This document shows, one piece after another, positions 11,163 to 19,017 of a stretch of DNA of 64,000 bases (positions within the stretch are counted from its first letter, which is position 1; every line of letters starts with the position of its first letter). The notes under the pieces were generated by a model. That model worked only from the letters and a program-made list of their open reading frames with translations. It was not told where the DNA came from and searched no databases. Source of the DNA: Colwellia sp. 20A7. Lineage in GTDB: Bacteria > Pseudomonadota > Gammaproteobacteria > Enterobacterales > Alteromonadaceae. Location of the stretch: NCBI RefSeq assembly GCF_009832865.1, contig NZ_CP047130.1:1550001-1614000 (forward strand), written 5' to 3'. Made by a program: the position numbers and the translations under genes.

Positions 11163-12212
11163 CTAATACTGATTATTATCTTTTAGCCAGCTGACATAAT
11201 CTGTAAATGCTGTTTCAAGTGTGTAGCTTGACTTCCATCCAAAGTCTTTTGTGAAAAGATCACTATTGAAACCCGCATCCATCTCAACTGGTGCTTCTGG
11301 GAGCTCAGAAGGAGTCAAACCTATTTGTTCAGCACATTCTGGCGCAACATTCAGAATTGCTTGTAATTGCTCACGCGGGCTTGTAGTGAATCCGCTGCTA
11401 ATGTTGTAAATATTGTGCTTTAAATCTTTAGCGCACATTGCAATTTGAATACATTGTGCATTATCTTTAACGTAATTCACCGGAGCACCGGCAAATAATC
11501 CCCATAACATCTCTATAGGTACATGCTTATAGCCTAAATTTCCCTTGAACTGTGGTATTTTTCCAGCGACTACGTGTGCAGCAATACCAATAGGGCTCCC
11601 CATGGTCTGATAACCAGGGCCAAACATCGAGGGCGCTCGCAGAATAACAACTTCCAATTCATGTGGTTCAGGTTTCTCTGTGCCTGGTGGTACGGAAAGC
11701 CCCATTTCAAAATCTTGGCCGTAGTCAAGCGCGATAATCTCAAGCGCTCGCTTCATGGCAACTTCAAATTTTGGCATACCTACGTATTCGGCTGGCACTT
11801 CAGGGGGGAAAGTAACAGATTCTGAAAAGGGTGGTATTAGTCCGCCATAAACAGCCAGGGATCCGCCAAACACAACACGTTTTACTCCATGTTTTCGCGC
11901 CATTTCTAAACAATTGATAGTGATTGGGTAAATCTCATTATTTTTGTCGCGGGTAAGTGCATATTGATGGGTGTGAGCCAACATCACAAGGCCGGTGAAT
12001 TTGTGTTTGGTGAAAAGAGTATTGAGATCGCTAGCATTATTAAGGTCAACACGTTCAACCTTAATTAATCTACTTTCTGATTCAAGTTTATCACCAACAA
12101 CGTCGCTATCTTTGCGGCTGGAAACTATAACTTGTATCCCTTTAGCTGCGAATGCACGTGCTGTAGAAGCTCCTAACATGCCGGTGCCACCGGCTATAAA
12201 TATCTTTTCCAT
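11163..12212 (-). CDS. NAD-dependent epimerase/3beta-HSD-like extended SDR
   Basis: A 349-residue extended SDR. The N-terminal FIAGGTGMLGASTA (residues 5-18) is the GGTGxxG NAD(P) motif. GSLAVYGG near 122 follows the usual serine region, and EYVGMPKFEV near 148 supplies a Tyr and a Lys, although the spacing is Y-x4-K instead of the standard Y-x3-K. Relatives include 3beta-hydroxysteroid dehydrogenase/isomerases and dihydroflavonol reductases. It has its own upstream operator at 12387. In this cluster it may oxidise a secondary alcohol of the substrate; that is inference from family and context. Confidence 0.82.
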   Translation of the reverse strand: MEKIFIAGGTGMLGASTARAFAAKGIQVIVSSRKDSDVVGDKLESESRLIKVERVDLNNASDLNTLFTKHKFTGLVMLAHTHQYALTRDKNNEIYPITINCLEMARKHGVKRVVFGGSLAVYGGLIPPFSESVTFPPEVPAEYVGMPKFEVAMKRALEIIALDYGQDFEMGLSVPPGTEKPEPHELEVVILRAPSMFGPGYQTMGSPIGIAAHVVAGKIPQFKGNLGYKHVPIEMLWGLFAGAPVNYVKDNAQCIQIAMCAKDLKHNIYNISSGFTTSPREQLQAILNVAPECAEQIGLTPSELPEAPVEMDAGFNSDLFTKDFGWKSSYTLETAFTDYVSWLKDNNQY

Positions 12213-12237
12213 TAGTCTTTTCCTCGTAAGTTGTTAA

Positions 12238-12636
12238 TAACTAAAAAGCACAAACCATCACAATGAATTTATTAATTAAAAGAAATACTTAAACTATTGT
12301 CTATCATGTAAGCTTAAGCTTAAGCTTGATGTAGCTTTTGTATTTCTTTTAAATGCATAACTAATTTTATTCTGGAGTGAATTAAGTTGTATGATTGTAA
12401 TACAATGATTCGTTCAATGGAATAGTACTGAGTGGATTGGAATGAATAATGCTCAAAACAGAACAATGTCAAAACAGAATAATGCTCCAAACAGATAGTT
12501 CAGAATCGAAGAATATCAATGCGAACTTAAGCAAACGATGCTTCAGTCCCCTTTGACCAAAAAATAACCAATATATTTTTGATGATGATTTTAAAAAATT
12601 AAATAAAATATTTAGATTAGTGCGTTTTTAATGTTA
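12238..12636. other. Regulatory gap before the epimerase gene
   Basis: About 400 bp without a gene. It carries the symmetrical operator at 12387-12405 and an AAGCTT/AAGCTTA tandem near 12312-12330. I see no RNA gene or convincing reading frame in the rest. Confidence 0.5.
12387..12405 (-). promoter_or_regulatory. Symmetrical regulon operator (TTGTAT-N7-ATACAA)
   Basis: TTGTATGATTGTAATACAA combines the TTGTAATACAA palindrome (12395-12405) with an outer TTGTAT half site. Read on the - strand it is TTGTATTACAATCATACAA, one base different from the site at 18961-18979. It lies 175 bp upstream of the epimerase gene start. Confidence 0.75.
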
Positions 12637-13785
12637 TTAACTAGCACATGACAGACCAGATAATGACAGTTCAGAAAATTTTTGCTGTGAATAATCAGCA
12701 TCTCCAAAGAATGAATTAATCATCATTAAACGCTTAACATAATGACCTACATCTAATTCATCAGTCATGCCAATACCGCCATGAATTTGGAGAGCGTGAT
12801 CGCCAACCAATTTACCCGCACGTCCTATCATTGTTTTTAACGCCAGCACATCTTGAGGTGCATCGTCTTTTCCTTCTGTCACAGAACATGCAGCACGATA
12901 CAACAATGAACGCGTTTGTTCGCATGCCATAAACATATCAACCATACGGTGCTGTAATACTTGAAAAGAGCCAATAGCAACGCCGAACTGTTTACGTGTT
13001 TTTGAATACTCTACAGTTGTACTATGAAGTTTTTCCATCACACCCATAGTCTCGCCACCTACGGCAACGATAGTTTCATCAACCACTTTTTGTAATAAAG
13101 TTAAGCCTTCACCCACAGTGCTAATAACTGCTTCAATAGCTACATTATCAAAAGTAATGTTAGCAACCATTTGACCATCCATCATTCTATAACTTGTTTT
13201 TTCAATGCCTGAAGCATTGGCATCCACCAAGAATAAAGTAATACCATCGTCATTAAATTGATCACTGCTAGTACGCGCTGAAACAATAATTTTATCTGCA
13301 CTTGCACCGTTATAAACTATAACTTTTTCACCAGACAGGATATAACTCCCCGCATTTTTAGATGCTTTGGTGGCAACATCAGATAAATCAAAACGACTTT
13401 GTCTTTCGAAGCACGCTACTGAGCCCTGAAGTGAACCGTCGATAATAGACGGAATCAAGGAGTTCATTAATTCACGGTTACCACAATGATTTAAAGCACC
13501 GCCAAATAATAATACAGTGGCAATAAAAGGTTCTAACACTAAACCTTTACCGAACTCTTCCATTAACACCATACTATCAACCACGCTGCCACCAAAGCCG
13601 CCTTGCTCTTCTGCAAAGGGAATCGACAACCAACCCAATTCAGCAAAAGTTTGCCAATTATCGACACTAAAACCTAAATCGGTTTTTGCTAATTTTTCAC
13701 GCACGCTAAATGCGTATTCGTCTTGAACAAATTTGGTGATACTGTCACGTAACATGCTTTGTACTTCAGTAAATGAAAAATTCAT
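12637..13785 (-). CDS. Acyl-CoA dehydrogenase, possible partner subunit
   Basis: A 382-residue acyl-CoA dehydrogenase-fold protein. The C-terminal half has QIHGGIGMTDELDVGHYVKRL, but the place of the usual YEG-x-S/T-x-x-x catalytic loop reads FFGDADYSQQ, so the canonical C-terminal Glu is missing. The same pattern occurs in one subunit of steroid alpha2beta2 dehydrogenases (for example the ChsE/FadE pairs of Mycobacterium). The neighbouring gene at 13860, 74 bp upstream in the transcript, encodes a second dehydrogenase that may be its partner. That they form a complex is inference. Confidence 0.85.
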   Translation of the reverse strand: MNFSFTEVQSMLRDSITKFVQDEYAFSVREKLAKTDLGFSVDNWQTFAELGWLSIPFAEEQGGFGGSVVDSMVLMEEFGKGLVLEPFIATVLLFGGALNHCGNRELMNSLIPSIIDGSLQGSVACFERQSRFDLSDVATKASKNAGSYILSGEKVIVYNGASADKIIVSARTSSDQFNDDGITLFLVDANASGIEKTSYRMMDGQMVANITFDNVAIEAVISTVGEGLTLLQKVVDETIVAVGGETMGVMEKLHSTTVEYSKTRKQFGVAIGSFQVLQHRMVDMFMACEQTRSLLYRAACSVTEGKDDAPQDVLALKTMIGRAGKLVGDHALQIHGGIGMTDELDVGHYVKRLMMINSFFGDADYSQQKFSELSLSGLSCAS

Positions 13786-13859
13786 TTTTAATACCTTTAA
13801 TCTTTCTATATTTTAAATTTAGTCAATTCAATTGTTTTGTCTACGGTCATTAGCGAAAA

Positions 13860-15032
13860 TTAAAGACCCAACACAGATTTAGCAATAATATTTTTCTGCA
13901 CTTCATTAGAGCCGCCATAGATGGTAGATGCACGACCGTACATGTAATTAATTCGCGCTGTGTTAGCAAAAGGATGGCCACTTGTATCTTCGTTTAGGGC
14001 AAGTACACCCATAAAAGTACCTGATAAATCCATACGCAGTTTTTGCAAGGACTGCTGGATCTCAGTACCTTTAATTTTCAATAATGAAGATTCAGCACCT
14101 GCTCCTTTACCCGAAGCTATAGACGCAACAACACGCAATTCGGTGAACTCAAGCGCCATTAATTCAATCTCAATATTGGTAATGTTTTTACGAATACTTG
14201 GATCTTCAATTAAGGCTTTACCGCCAGACATTTCAGTTGCTATTATTTTTTTCAAATCGGCCAGATTTCGTTTTGATTCAGCAACACCGGCAATAGCTGT
14301 GCGTTCATGACTAAGTAAAACTTTGGCGTAAGTCCAACCTTTGTCTTGTTCACCAATTAAGTTGGCTTTAGGCACACGCACGTTATTGAATTCAACTTCG
14401 TTTAAAGTGTATTGATTATCAATACCAATAATAGGATTAACGGTTACGCCAGGTGTTTTCATATCAATCAATAAGAAGCTGATACCTTCTTGCTTACGAC
14501 CAGATGAATCGGTGCGCACTAAGCAAAAAATCCAATCTGCATATTGTGCGTAGGTCGTCCATATTTTGGCACCGTTGACAATATAATCGTCACCATCGAG
14601 AACTGCCTTGGTTTTCAATGACGCTAAATCAGAACCTGAACCTGGCTCAGAGTAACCCTGACACCACCAATCTTCACTTTTTAATATACGTGGCAAAAAG
14701 CGTGCTTTTTGTTCTTCACTGCCAAAGTTATAAATAACGGTGGCGACCATAGAAACACCGAAAGGAACAATACTTGGCGCATCTGCTAAAGATAGTTCAT
14801 TTTCATAAATAAAATTTTGTGTCGGTGTCCAATTGGCACCACCATACTGTTCAGGCCAACCTGGCGCGAACCAACCTTTATTATTAAGCGCTCGTTGCCA
14901 TTCAACTTGTGTCTCTTTGAAGTTTTTTTTATTTGCTAATCGCTGTCTAAATTTATCGGTAAGCGTATCACTTAAAAACGATTTCACTTCATCACGAAAA
15001 GTTAAATCGTCTGCTGAAAAAGTTGTATCCAT
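13860..15032 (-). CDS. Acyl-CoA dehydrogenase, possible catalytic subunit
   Basis: A 390-residue acyl-CoA dehydrogenase with QGYSEPGSGSDLASL near 130 (flavin and substrate loop) and C-terminal STIYGGSNEVQKNIIAKSVLG. The MCAD-type Glu is Gly here (YGG). A Glu in LLSHERTAIAG near 243 aligns with the alternative catalytic position used by isovaleryl-CoA and long-chain dehydrogenases. It sits 74 bp ahead of the 12637 gene on the same strand. This pairing, with one partner lacking the C-terminal loop, resembles heteromeric dehydrogenases of steroid side-chain catabolism. Substrate unknown. Confidence 0.88.
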   Translation of the reverse strand: MDTTFSADDLTFRDEVKSFLSDTLTDKFRQRLANKKNFKETQVEWQRALNNKGWFAPGWPEQYGGANWTPTQNFIYENELSLADAPSIVPFGVSMVATVIYNFGSEEQKARFLPRILKSEDWWCQGYSEPGSGSDLASLKTKAVLDGDDYIVNGAKIWTTYAQYADWIFCLVRTDSSGRKQEGISFLLIDMKTPGVTVNPIIGIDNQYTLNEVEFNNVRVPKANLIGEQDKGWTYAKVLLSHERTAIAGVAESKRNLADLKKIIATEMSGGKALIEDPSIRKNITNIEIELMALEFTELRVVASIASGKGAGAESSLLKIKGTEIQQSLQKLRMDLSGTFMGVLALNEDTSGHPFANTARINYMYGRASTIYGGSNEVQKNIIAKSVLGL

Positions 15033-15133
15033 GGTTTATTTCCCGTTTATTATCAATTGATTTTTAGTTTCTCTTGATTCATCAATATTTAATTCTGCGA
15101 TATATAATGTATAAGATCGGCTATATCTCGTTT

Positions 15134-15152
15134 AAGTATTATAGTAGTACAA
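15134..15152 (-). promoter_or_regulatory. Degenerate copy of the regulon operator
   Basis: On the - strand TTGTACTACTATAATACTT matches the extended TTGTATTACAATAATACAA at 15 of 19 positions. It lies about 100 bp upstream of the dehydrogenase gene starting at 15032. Confidence 0.45.
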
Positions 15153-15235
15153 TAGTTTGTTGTTGTTGCTGTGACAAGTTCTAGATTTGTTTTTTGTCTT
15201 AGTCTGCGCAATGATAATGCTGTGTAGAGAATACA

Positions 15236-15276
15236 TAGCCGTTCAATTGAGAAGTATCTTTTGTTAGTTGCATAAT
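15236..15276 (+). repeat. 41-bp direct repeat, copy A
   Basis: Identical over 41 bp to 17791-17831 and in the same orientation; weaker similarity extends about 45 bp further left (15191-15235 and 17745-17790). The two copies flank the monooxygenase and TetR genes. Copy A ends 13 bp from the monooxygenase stop. Confidence 0.85.
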
Positions 15277-15288
15277 TATAAGCACTCT

Positions 15289-16848
15289 TTAAAGGTCTTC
15301 ACCTGGTGAGTATGTTGATAAATCCTCTCTTAATTTTGAAATTAATACAGCAGCACTTTCGCCGGCACTAAATATATATCGATCTGGGCGCACCAGCACA
15401 TTTTGAATGCCATTTTTAGCAAAAAAGTCAAACAATTTACCATTAGTGTCTTTGAAATCCTCGTCAATGATAAAAGTCTTGCCTCCAAGCACATTAGTAA
15501 ACCAAGCTGCATCAGTAATTTTTTCGTTGCTCTTAGCCTGAGTTTGGATAAGAGTAAACCCATTGCCAGTGACTTCGTCCAACAAAACCCGCTTGCCTTC
15601 ATTAGTCATGATATGAGGTTGGATCATTAGATGACCTGATAACGCATGATCACCGATAAATCCTGCAATATACGGAAATCGATGGCTGGTCTTACTCGCA
15701 TTTTCCATCAACCTTTTTGGGAATAAGCGCCCTAAGAAGAATGCAAAACTGCGCTTAAACTGATCTAATTTCGACGTTGTACTGATTAACTCTCCGCCGT
15801 TGGAAGCTTGTTCAATTACTTGCCTACAGTTTTCCCAACGTTCTTCTTCATAGGTGTTAAGGAAGGAGTCGTTGGCTAAGCCACGAAACACCAAATCAAG
15901 TTTGAAAGCTAGATTTGCGGCATCACGGACGCCCATATTTAACCCCTGCCCAGTGAATGGAGGGGTGCGGTGTGCTGCATCACCGGCGACAAATACACGG
16001 CCTTTACGCCAAGCTGAAGGCATCCCCGCGTAGAAGTTATAGGGAGCGATGCGCTGGAACTCAATTGAGCTGATGTCAATGTATTCTGAAATCAGTTTTC
16101 TTGCATCGTTTTCGTTGAATGTTTTTGCAATCTCTTCGGTAACTTCACAATCGAAGCGTAGATGATTGTGGAAACCTTTCACATAAACAATAGCGGCGTC
16201 TGGCCCGCACCTATATTCCCCTTGGGGAAGGATCGAACGCCATAAGGCATCATCATGAACAGTAATGTCGATTACGATCCATTTACGGCTGTAGTTCATA
16301 TCAATACGCTTGGCGTCAATATACTTTCGGCAAAAACTTTGCCCACCGTCTGCACCGATTATATATTGGCCAGTGAAGTCGGAAACCTCATCTGTGTCTA
16401 GATTGCGAGCTTTTAACCTAGCTACATCACCTTCGCCGTTGATCTCGGAAACCTCGTATCCTAAAAATGAATCGATTCCTTCGCCTAATTCGAAGTCATC
16501 ACGAAGAAGGCGCTCTAATCCAGGTTGATGTATCATCATGCCCATTGGGGGGTAGCCGTATTGCCCTTCAACAAGGTTATAATCTAGTGTCAACAGATGT
16601 TCTCTATTAGAATCCACAATTAAATGTCGAGTTGCGTGGCGTGCGTCATTCTTCTCGAGACGCTCCTCGATACCCAGCTCCTGAAAAACTCGGCAGCTTT
16701 CTGAATCTAGCATCATCGCACGAGGTACCGGGAATACCGCCTTATCTCGATCAAATATCGCGATCGAATATCCTCTTATACGAAGTAAATTAGCCAATGT
16801 AGCTCCGGCCGGCCCACAGCCAACGATAAGAATGTCATAGTTTTTCAT
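15289..16848 (-). CDS. Class A FAD monooxygenase (MhpA/PheA-like)
   Basis: A 519-residue flavoprotein hydroxylase. The FAD Rossmann motif ILIVGCGPAGATLAN is at residues 5-19, the DG-type motif GADGGQSFCRK near 165, and the GD motif VFVAGDAAHRTPPFTGQG near 285-300. These are the three fingerprints of class A aromatic hydroxylases such as 3-(3-hydroxyphenyl)propionate hydroxylase. The C terminus carries the thioredoxin-like extension of the phenol-hydroxylase branch. It is likely to hydroxylate a phenolic or enol substrate with O2 and NAD(P)H. It diverges from a TetR gene across 124 bp. Confidence 0.88.
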   Translation of the reverse strand: MKNYDILIVGCGPAGATLANLLRIRGYSIAIFDRDKAVFPVPRAMMLDSESCRVFQELGIEERLEKNDARHATRHLIVDSNREHLLTLDYNLVEGQYGYPPMGMMIHQPGLERLLRDDFELGEGIDSFLGYEVSEINGEGDVARLKARNLDTDEVSDFTGQYIIGADGGQSFCRKYIDAKRIDMNYSRKWIVIDITVHDDALWRSILPQGEYRCGPDAAIVYVKGFHNHLRFDCEVTEEIAKTFNENDARKLISEYIDISSIEFQRIAPYNFYAGMPSAWRKGRVFVAGDAAHRTPPFTGQGLNMGVRDAANLAFKLDLVFRGLANDSFLNTYEEERWENCRQVIEQASNGGELISTTSKLDQFKRSFAFFLGRLFPKRLMENASKTSHRFPYIAGFIGDHALSGHLMIQPHIMTNEGKRVLLDEVTGNGFTLIQTQAKSNEKITDAAWFTNVLGGKTFIIDEDFKDTNGKLFDFFAKNGIQNVLVRPDRYIFSAGESAAVLISKLREDLSTYSPGEDL

Positions 16849-16894
16849 TTTGCTTCTCCTTTACTGAACATAATGTAATAATCAATTAAATTAC

Positions 16895-16945
16895 CAAGTG
16901 GAAATTTTATAGTGTCATGAGGTTAAATTAATAATAACCACTTGT
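16895..16945. promoter_or_regulatory. Inverted-repeat operator candidate between monooxygenase and TetR
   Basis: CAAGTGG at 16895-16901 faces CCACTTG at 16938-16944 in the 124-bp divergent gap. The right arm, extended to TAACCACTTGT (16935-16945), is the exact reverse complement of ACAAGTGGTTA at 35441-35451 before the other TetR gene. Confidence 0.5.
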
Positions 16946-16972
16946 AAATATAAAAATTAGATTGAGAGCAAA

Positions 16973-17656
16973 ATGCAAATCACCGAAAAATCAGCAGCAA
17001 AGATAAAACAAGGTAGATCACGGGGCAGACCTAAGGGTGAAGATACATCGGTTCCCACAGATGAGTCCTACTTAAGAACTGCGTTGGATACATTTGCGGA
17101 ATTAGGGTTTGAAGGCGTATCCGTGCGTGATCTGTCAAAGTACATGGGCGTTAGTCATACGCTTATTCACAGCAAATTTGGCACAAAGGAAGAGTTGTGG
17201 AAACTCGCAATTGCTCATGGCTTTGGGGATATGGAAGCGCAAATTATTGGTACTCTTGATGGACAACTGATAGAAAATGATCCCGTAGAGGGGCTTCGAA
17301 AATTGCTTGTCGAATTGCTTCTTTCGATAGCGCGCATACCGAGTATCTTGAAAATAATGAACTACGAAGGGGCGAGGGGAGGATTACGATTCGACTATAT
17401 CACTGAGCACTTTTTAAATCATAGCTTTCCGCCAATCGAAGCAATTTTTGAACGCTGTGTTAATGAAAGAAGACTGAAAAAGATAGACCCGAGCTTTCTC
17501 TTTATTCTCGTTGCTCATGGAGGAGGCGCGATGTTAGCTCTTGAACCGCTTGCTGAAGCATTAAAACTGCCCGTGCCCAAAACGATCGATTCGATTCATA
17601 CACGTGCACTTGAAATTGCAGATTTTGCGATTAATGGACTTCGTATTATCGATTAG
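16973..17656 (+). CDS. TetR-family transcriptional regulator
   Basis: A 227-residue regulator. The N-terminal helix-turn-helix spans about residues 38-80, with ALDTFAELGFEGVSVRDLSKYMGVSHTLIHSKFGTKEELW being the TetR pattern; an Arg/Lys-rich tail precedes it (RGRPKGED). The C-terminal ligand domain is not recognisable to a subfamily. It is divergent from the monooxygenase gene and probably represses it and itself through the inverted repeat at 16895-16945. The ligand would be a pathway intermediate; inference. Confidence 0.88.
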   Translation: MQITEKSAAKIKQGRSRGRPKGEDTSVPTDESYLRTALDTFAELGFEGVSVRDLSKYMGVSHTLIHSKFGTKEELWKLAIAHGFGDMEAQIIGTLDGQLIENDPVEGLRKLLVELLLSIARIPSILKIMNYEGARGGLRFDYITEHFLNHSFPPIEAIFERCVNERRLKKIDPSFLFILVAHGGGAMLALEPLAEALKLPVPKTIDSIHTRALEIADFAINGLRIID

Positions 17657-17790
17657 ACATGAAAAATATGATCCAACGATTTATCTTACAAGCTAGCCAA
17701 AAATCACAAAATTACATCTGTTTTTTAAAGCAAGTTCCGACCCGATTTTTTATCTAAGTCTGTGCAATAGTATGTTTCGGATAGAATATA

Positions 17791-17831
17791 TAGCCGTTCA
17801 ATTGAGAAGTATCTTTTGTTAGTTGCATAAT
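17791..17831 (+). repeat. 41-bp direct repeat, copy B
   Basis: Identical to 15236-15276. It lies between the TetR gene and the GntR operator at 17844-17854, so the monooxygenase-TetR module is bracketed by the pair. Confidence 0.85.
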
Positions 17832-17843
17832 AACTGTAAGATA

Positions 17844-17854
17844 TTGTAATACAA
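17844..17854. promoter_or_regulatory. Regulon operator TTGTAATACAA before the GntR gene
   Basis: A perfect 11-bp palindrome, flanked by A and T to ATTGTAATACAAT (17843-17855), 80 bp upstream of the GntR-family gene. The position suggests autoregulation. Confidence 0.7.
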
Positions 17855-17934
17855 TCTTAACAGGCATGTTTGGTTGTCAGGGCTAATGAGCACTGGCCAG
17901 AACCGGTCTAAGACTATTTCAGGAGAAAGTTTAA

Positions 17935-18711
17935 GTGATAAATGATAAGAAGATTACTTCGCTCAAACGTGCAACAGCCTATCAATTGGCTGAAGAAGCA
18001 TTGCGCGAGAAGATCATGGATGGGACGTTAGTACCTGGAGATCTGCTTCCTGTCGAGCATGATCTTGCGGATCAACTAGGGGTAACACGGCCGACAGTAC
18101 GTGAGGCTTTACGCAAACTGGAAAGTTCAGGCCTAGTAGTACGGGGGCCACGAAGAAGAATGATGGTTTCCGCACCGTGTCCAAGTATATCTTCTACCGC
18201 TATGCAGCAAGCCATTGTACTACATGGTATCTCTTATCGAGAGCTTTGTGAACTTAACCTAGTGCTTGAACCCGCTGCAGCCGAGTTAGCGGCCAAGAGG
18301 ATTAGTGCCGAACAACTTAAAAAAATTGAGGACAATCTTGAGCGAACAGCGGCTTTTATTGATGATCCAAAGAAACTTGTGGAAGCTGATATAGAATTTC
18401 ATGATCTTGTTGCTGAGGCTACTAGTAATCATGCCCTTTTATTGGCAAGAGCTCCCGTAAGCGACTTTCTGTTACCTGCTTACGGTGCTGTAGTCGGAAA
18501 ATTGGGGCCGGGTAAACGCCTTCTTGAAGCGCATACTAAAATTTTTAATGCCTTAAAGCAAGGTGATGCAGACGTTGCGCGTGAATGGATGATTAAGCAT
18601 ATTACCGATTTTCTTCGTGGTTGTGAAATGTCTGGTATTTCACTTGATGAACCTATTCGAGAAGTGAATGTCGAGATGGATATTTCTAAATTTAGTCGCG
18701 ACCGTAGTTAA
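17935..18711 (+). CDS. GntR-family regulator, FadR/FCD branch
   Basis: A 258-residue regulator. The winged helix is residues 13-80, with LREKIMDGTLVPGDLLPVEHDLADQLGVTRPTVREALRKLESSGLV being classic GntR. The C-terminal all-helical FCD domain carries EFHDLVAEATSN near 160 and HTKIFNALKQGD near 199, whose Asp/His residues usually bind a metal next to the acid ligand. The start is GTG at 17935 with AGGAG about nine bases before it. FCD regulators bind T-N-GT-N3-AC-N-A palindromes, which TTGTAWTACAA matches. It is therefore the best candidate for the regulator of the window-wide operator; this is inference. Confidence 0.9.
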   Translation: MINDKKITSLKRATAYQLAEEALREKIMDGTLVPGDLLPVEHDLADQLGVTRPTVREALRKLESSGLVVRGPRRRMMVSAPCPSISSTAMQQAIVLHGISYRELCELNLVLEPAAAELAAKRISAEQLKKIEDNLERTAAFIDDPKKLVEADIEFHDLVAEATSNHALLLARAPVSDFLLPAYGAVVGKLGPGKRLLEAHTKIFNALKQGDADVAREWMIKHITDFLRGCEMSGISLDEPIREVNVEMDISKFSRDRS

Positions 18712-18770
18712 CACTGATTTCATTAAATATCAGCCCGCTGCTCATCTACTAATGATTTTCAAGTGAACCG

Positions 18771-18789
18771 CGAGCTACATAGTAGCTCG
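18771..18789 (+). terminator. Short hairpin after the GntR gene
   Basis: CGAGCTAC (18771-18778) pairs with TAGCTCG (18783-18789) around a tight loop about 60 bp after the GntR stop codon. No T tract follows, so it is a weak candidate. Confidence 0.35.
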
Positions 18790-18960
18790 TAGCGAAAACC
18801 TTGAATGTCTATTCAATCATTTCTGAGTGTCTGATTAATCATAAATATGAACAGGTCTACTAATGTATTATTGGTATCCACTTTACTCTGAAAATTGTGA
18901 CTCAATTTAGTAGCGTTTGTATAATCTGTATAGAATATATTGCATCTACCCCTTGACTAT

Positions 18961-18979
18961 TTGTATTACAATAATACAA
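18961..18979 (+). promoter_or_regulatory. Perfectly symmetrical regulon operator
   Basis: TTGTATTACAATAATACAA has TTGTAT-N7-ATACAA symmetry and contains the core palindrome at 18961-18971. It ends 38 bp before the preferred ATG (19018) of the ligase gene and overlaps an alternative ATG at 18979, which argues against the upstream starts. Confidence 0.8.
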
Positions 18980-19017
18980 TGTTGGTTATTCGACAAAATA
19001 TTGGGTCTTTAAATACC

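Noticed and set aside
18940..19017. Earlier start (TTG 18940 or ATG 18979) of the ligase gene
   Set aside because: The regulon operator occupies 18961-18979, and the extra residues do not look like ligase N termini; 19018 is preferred.
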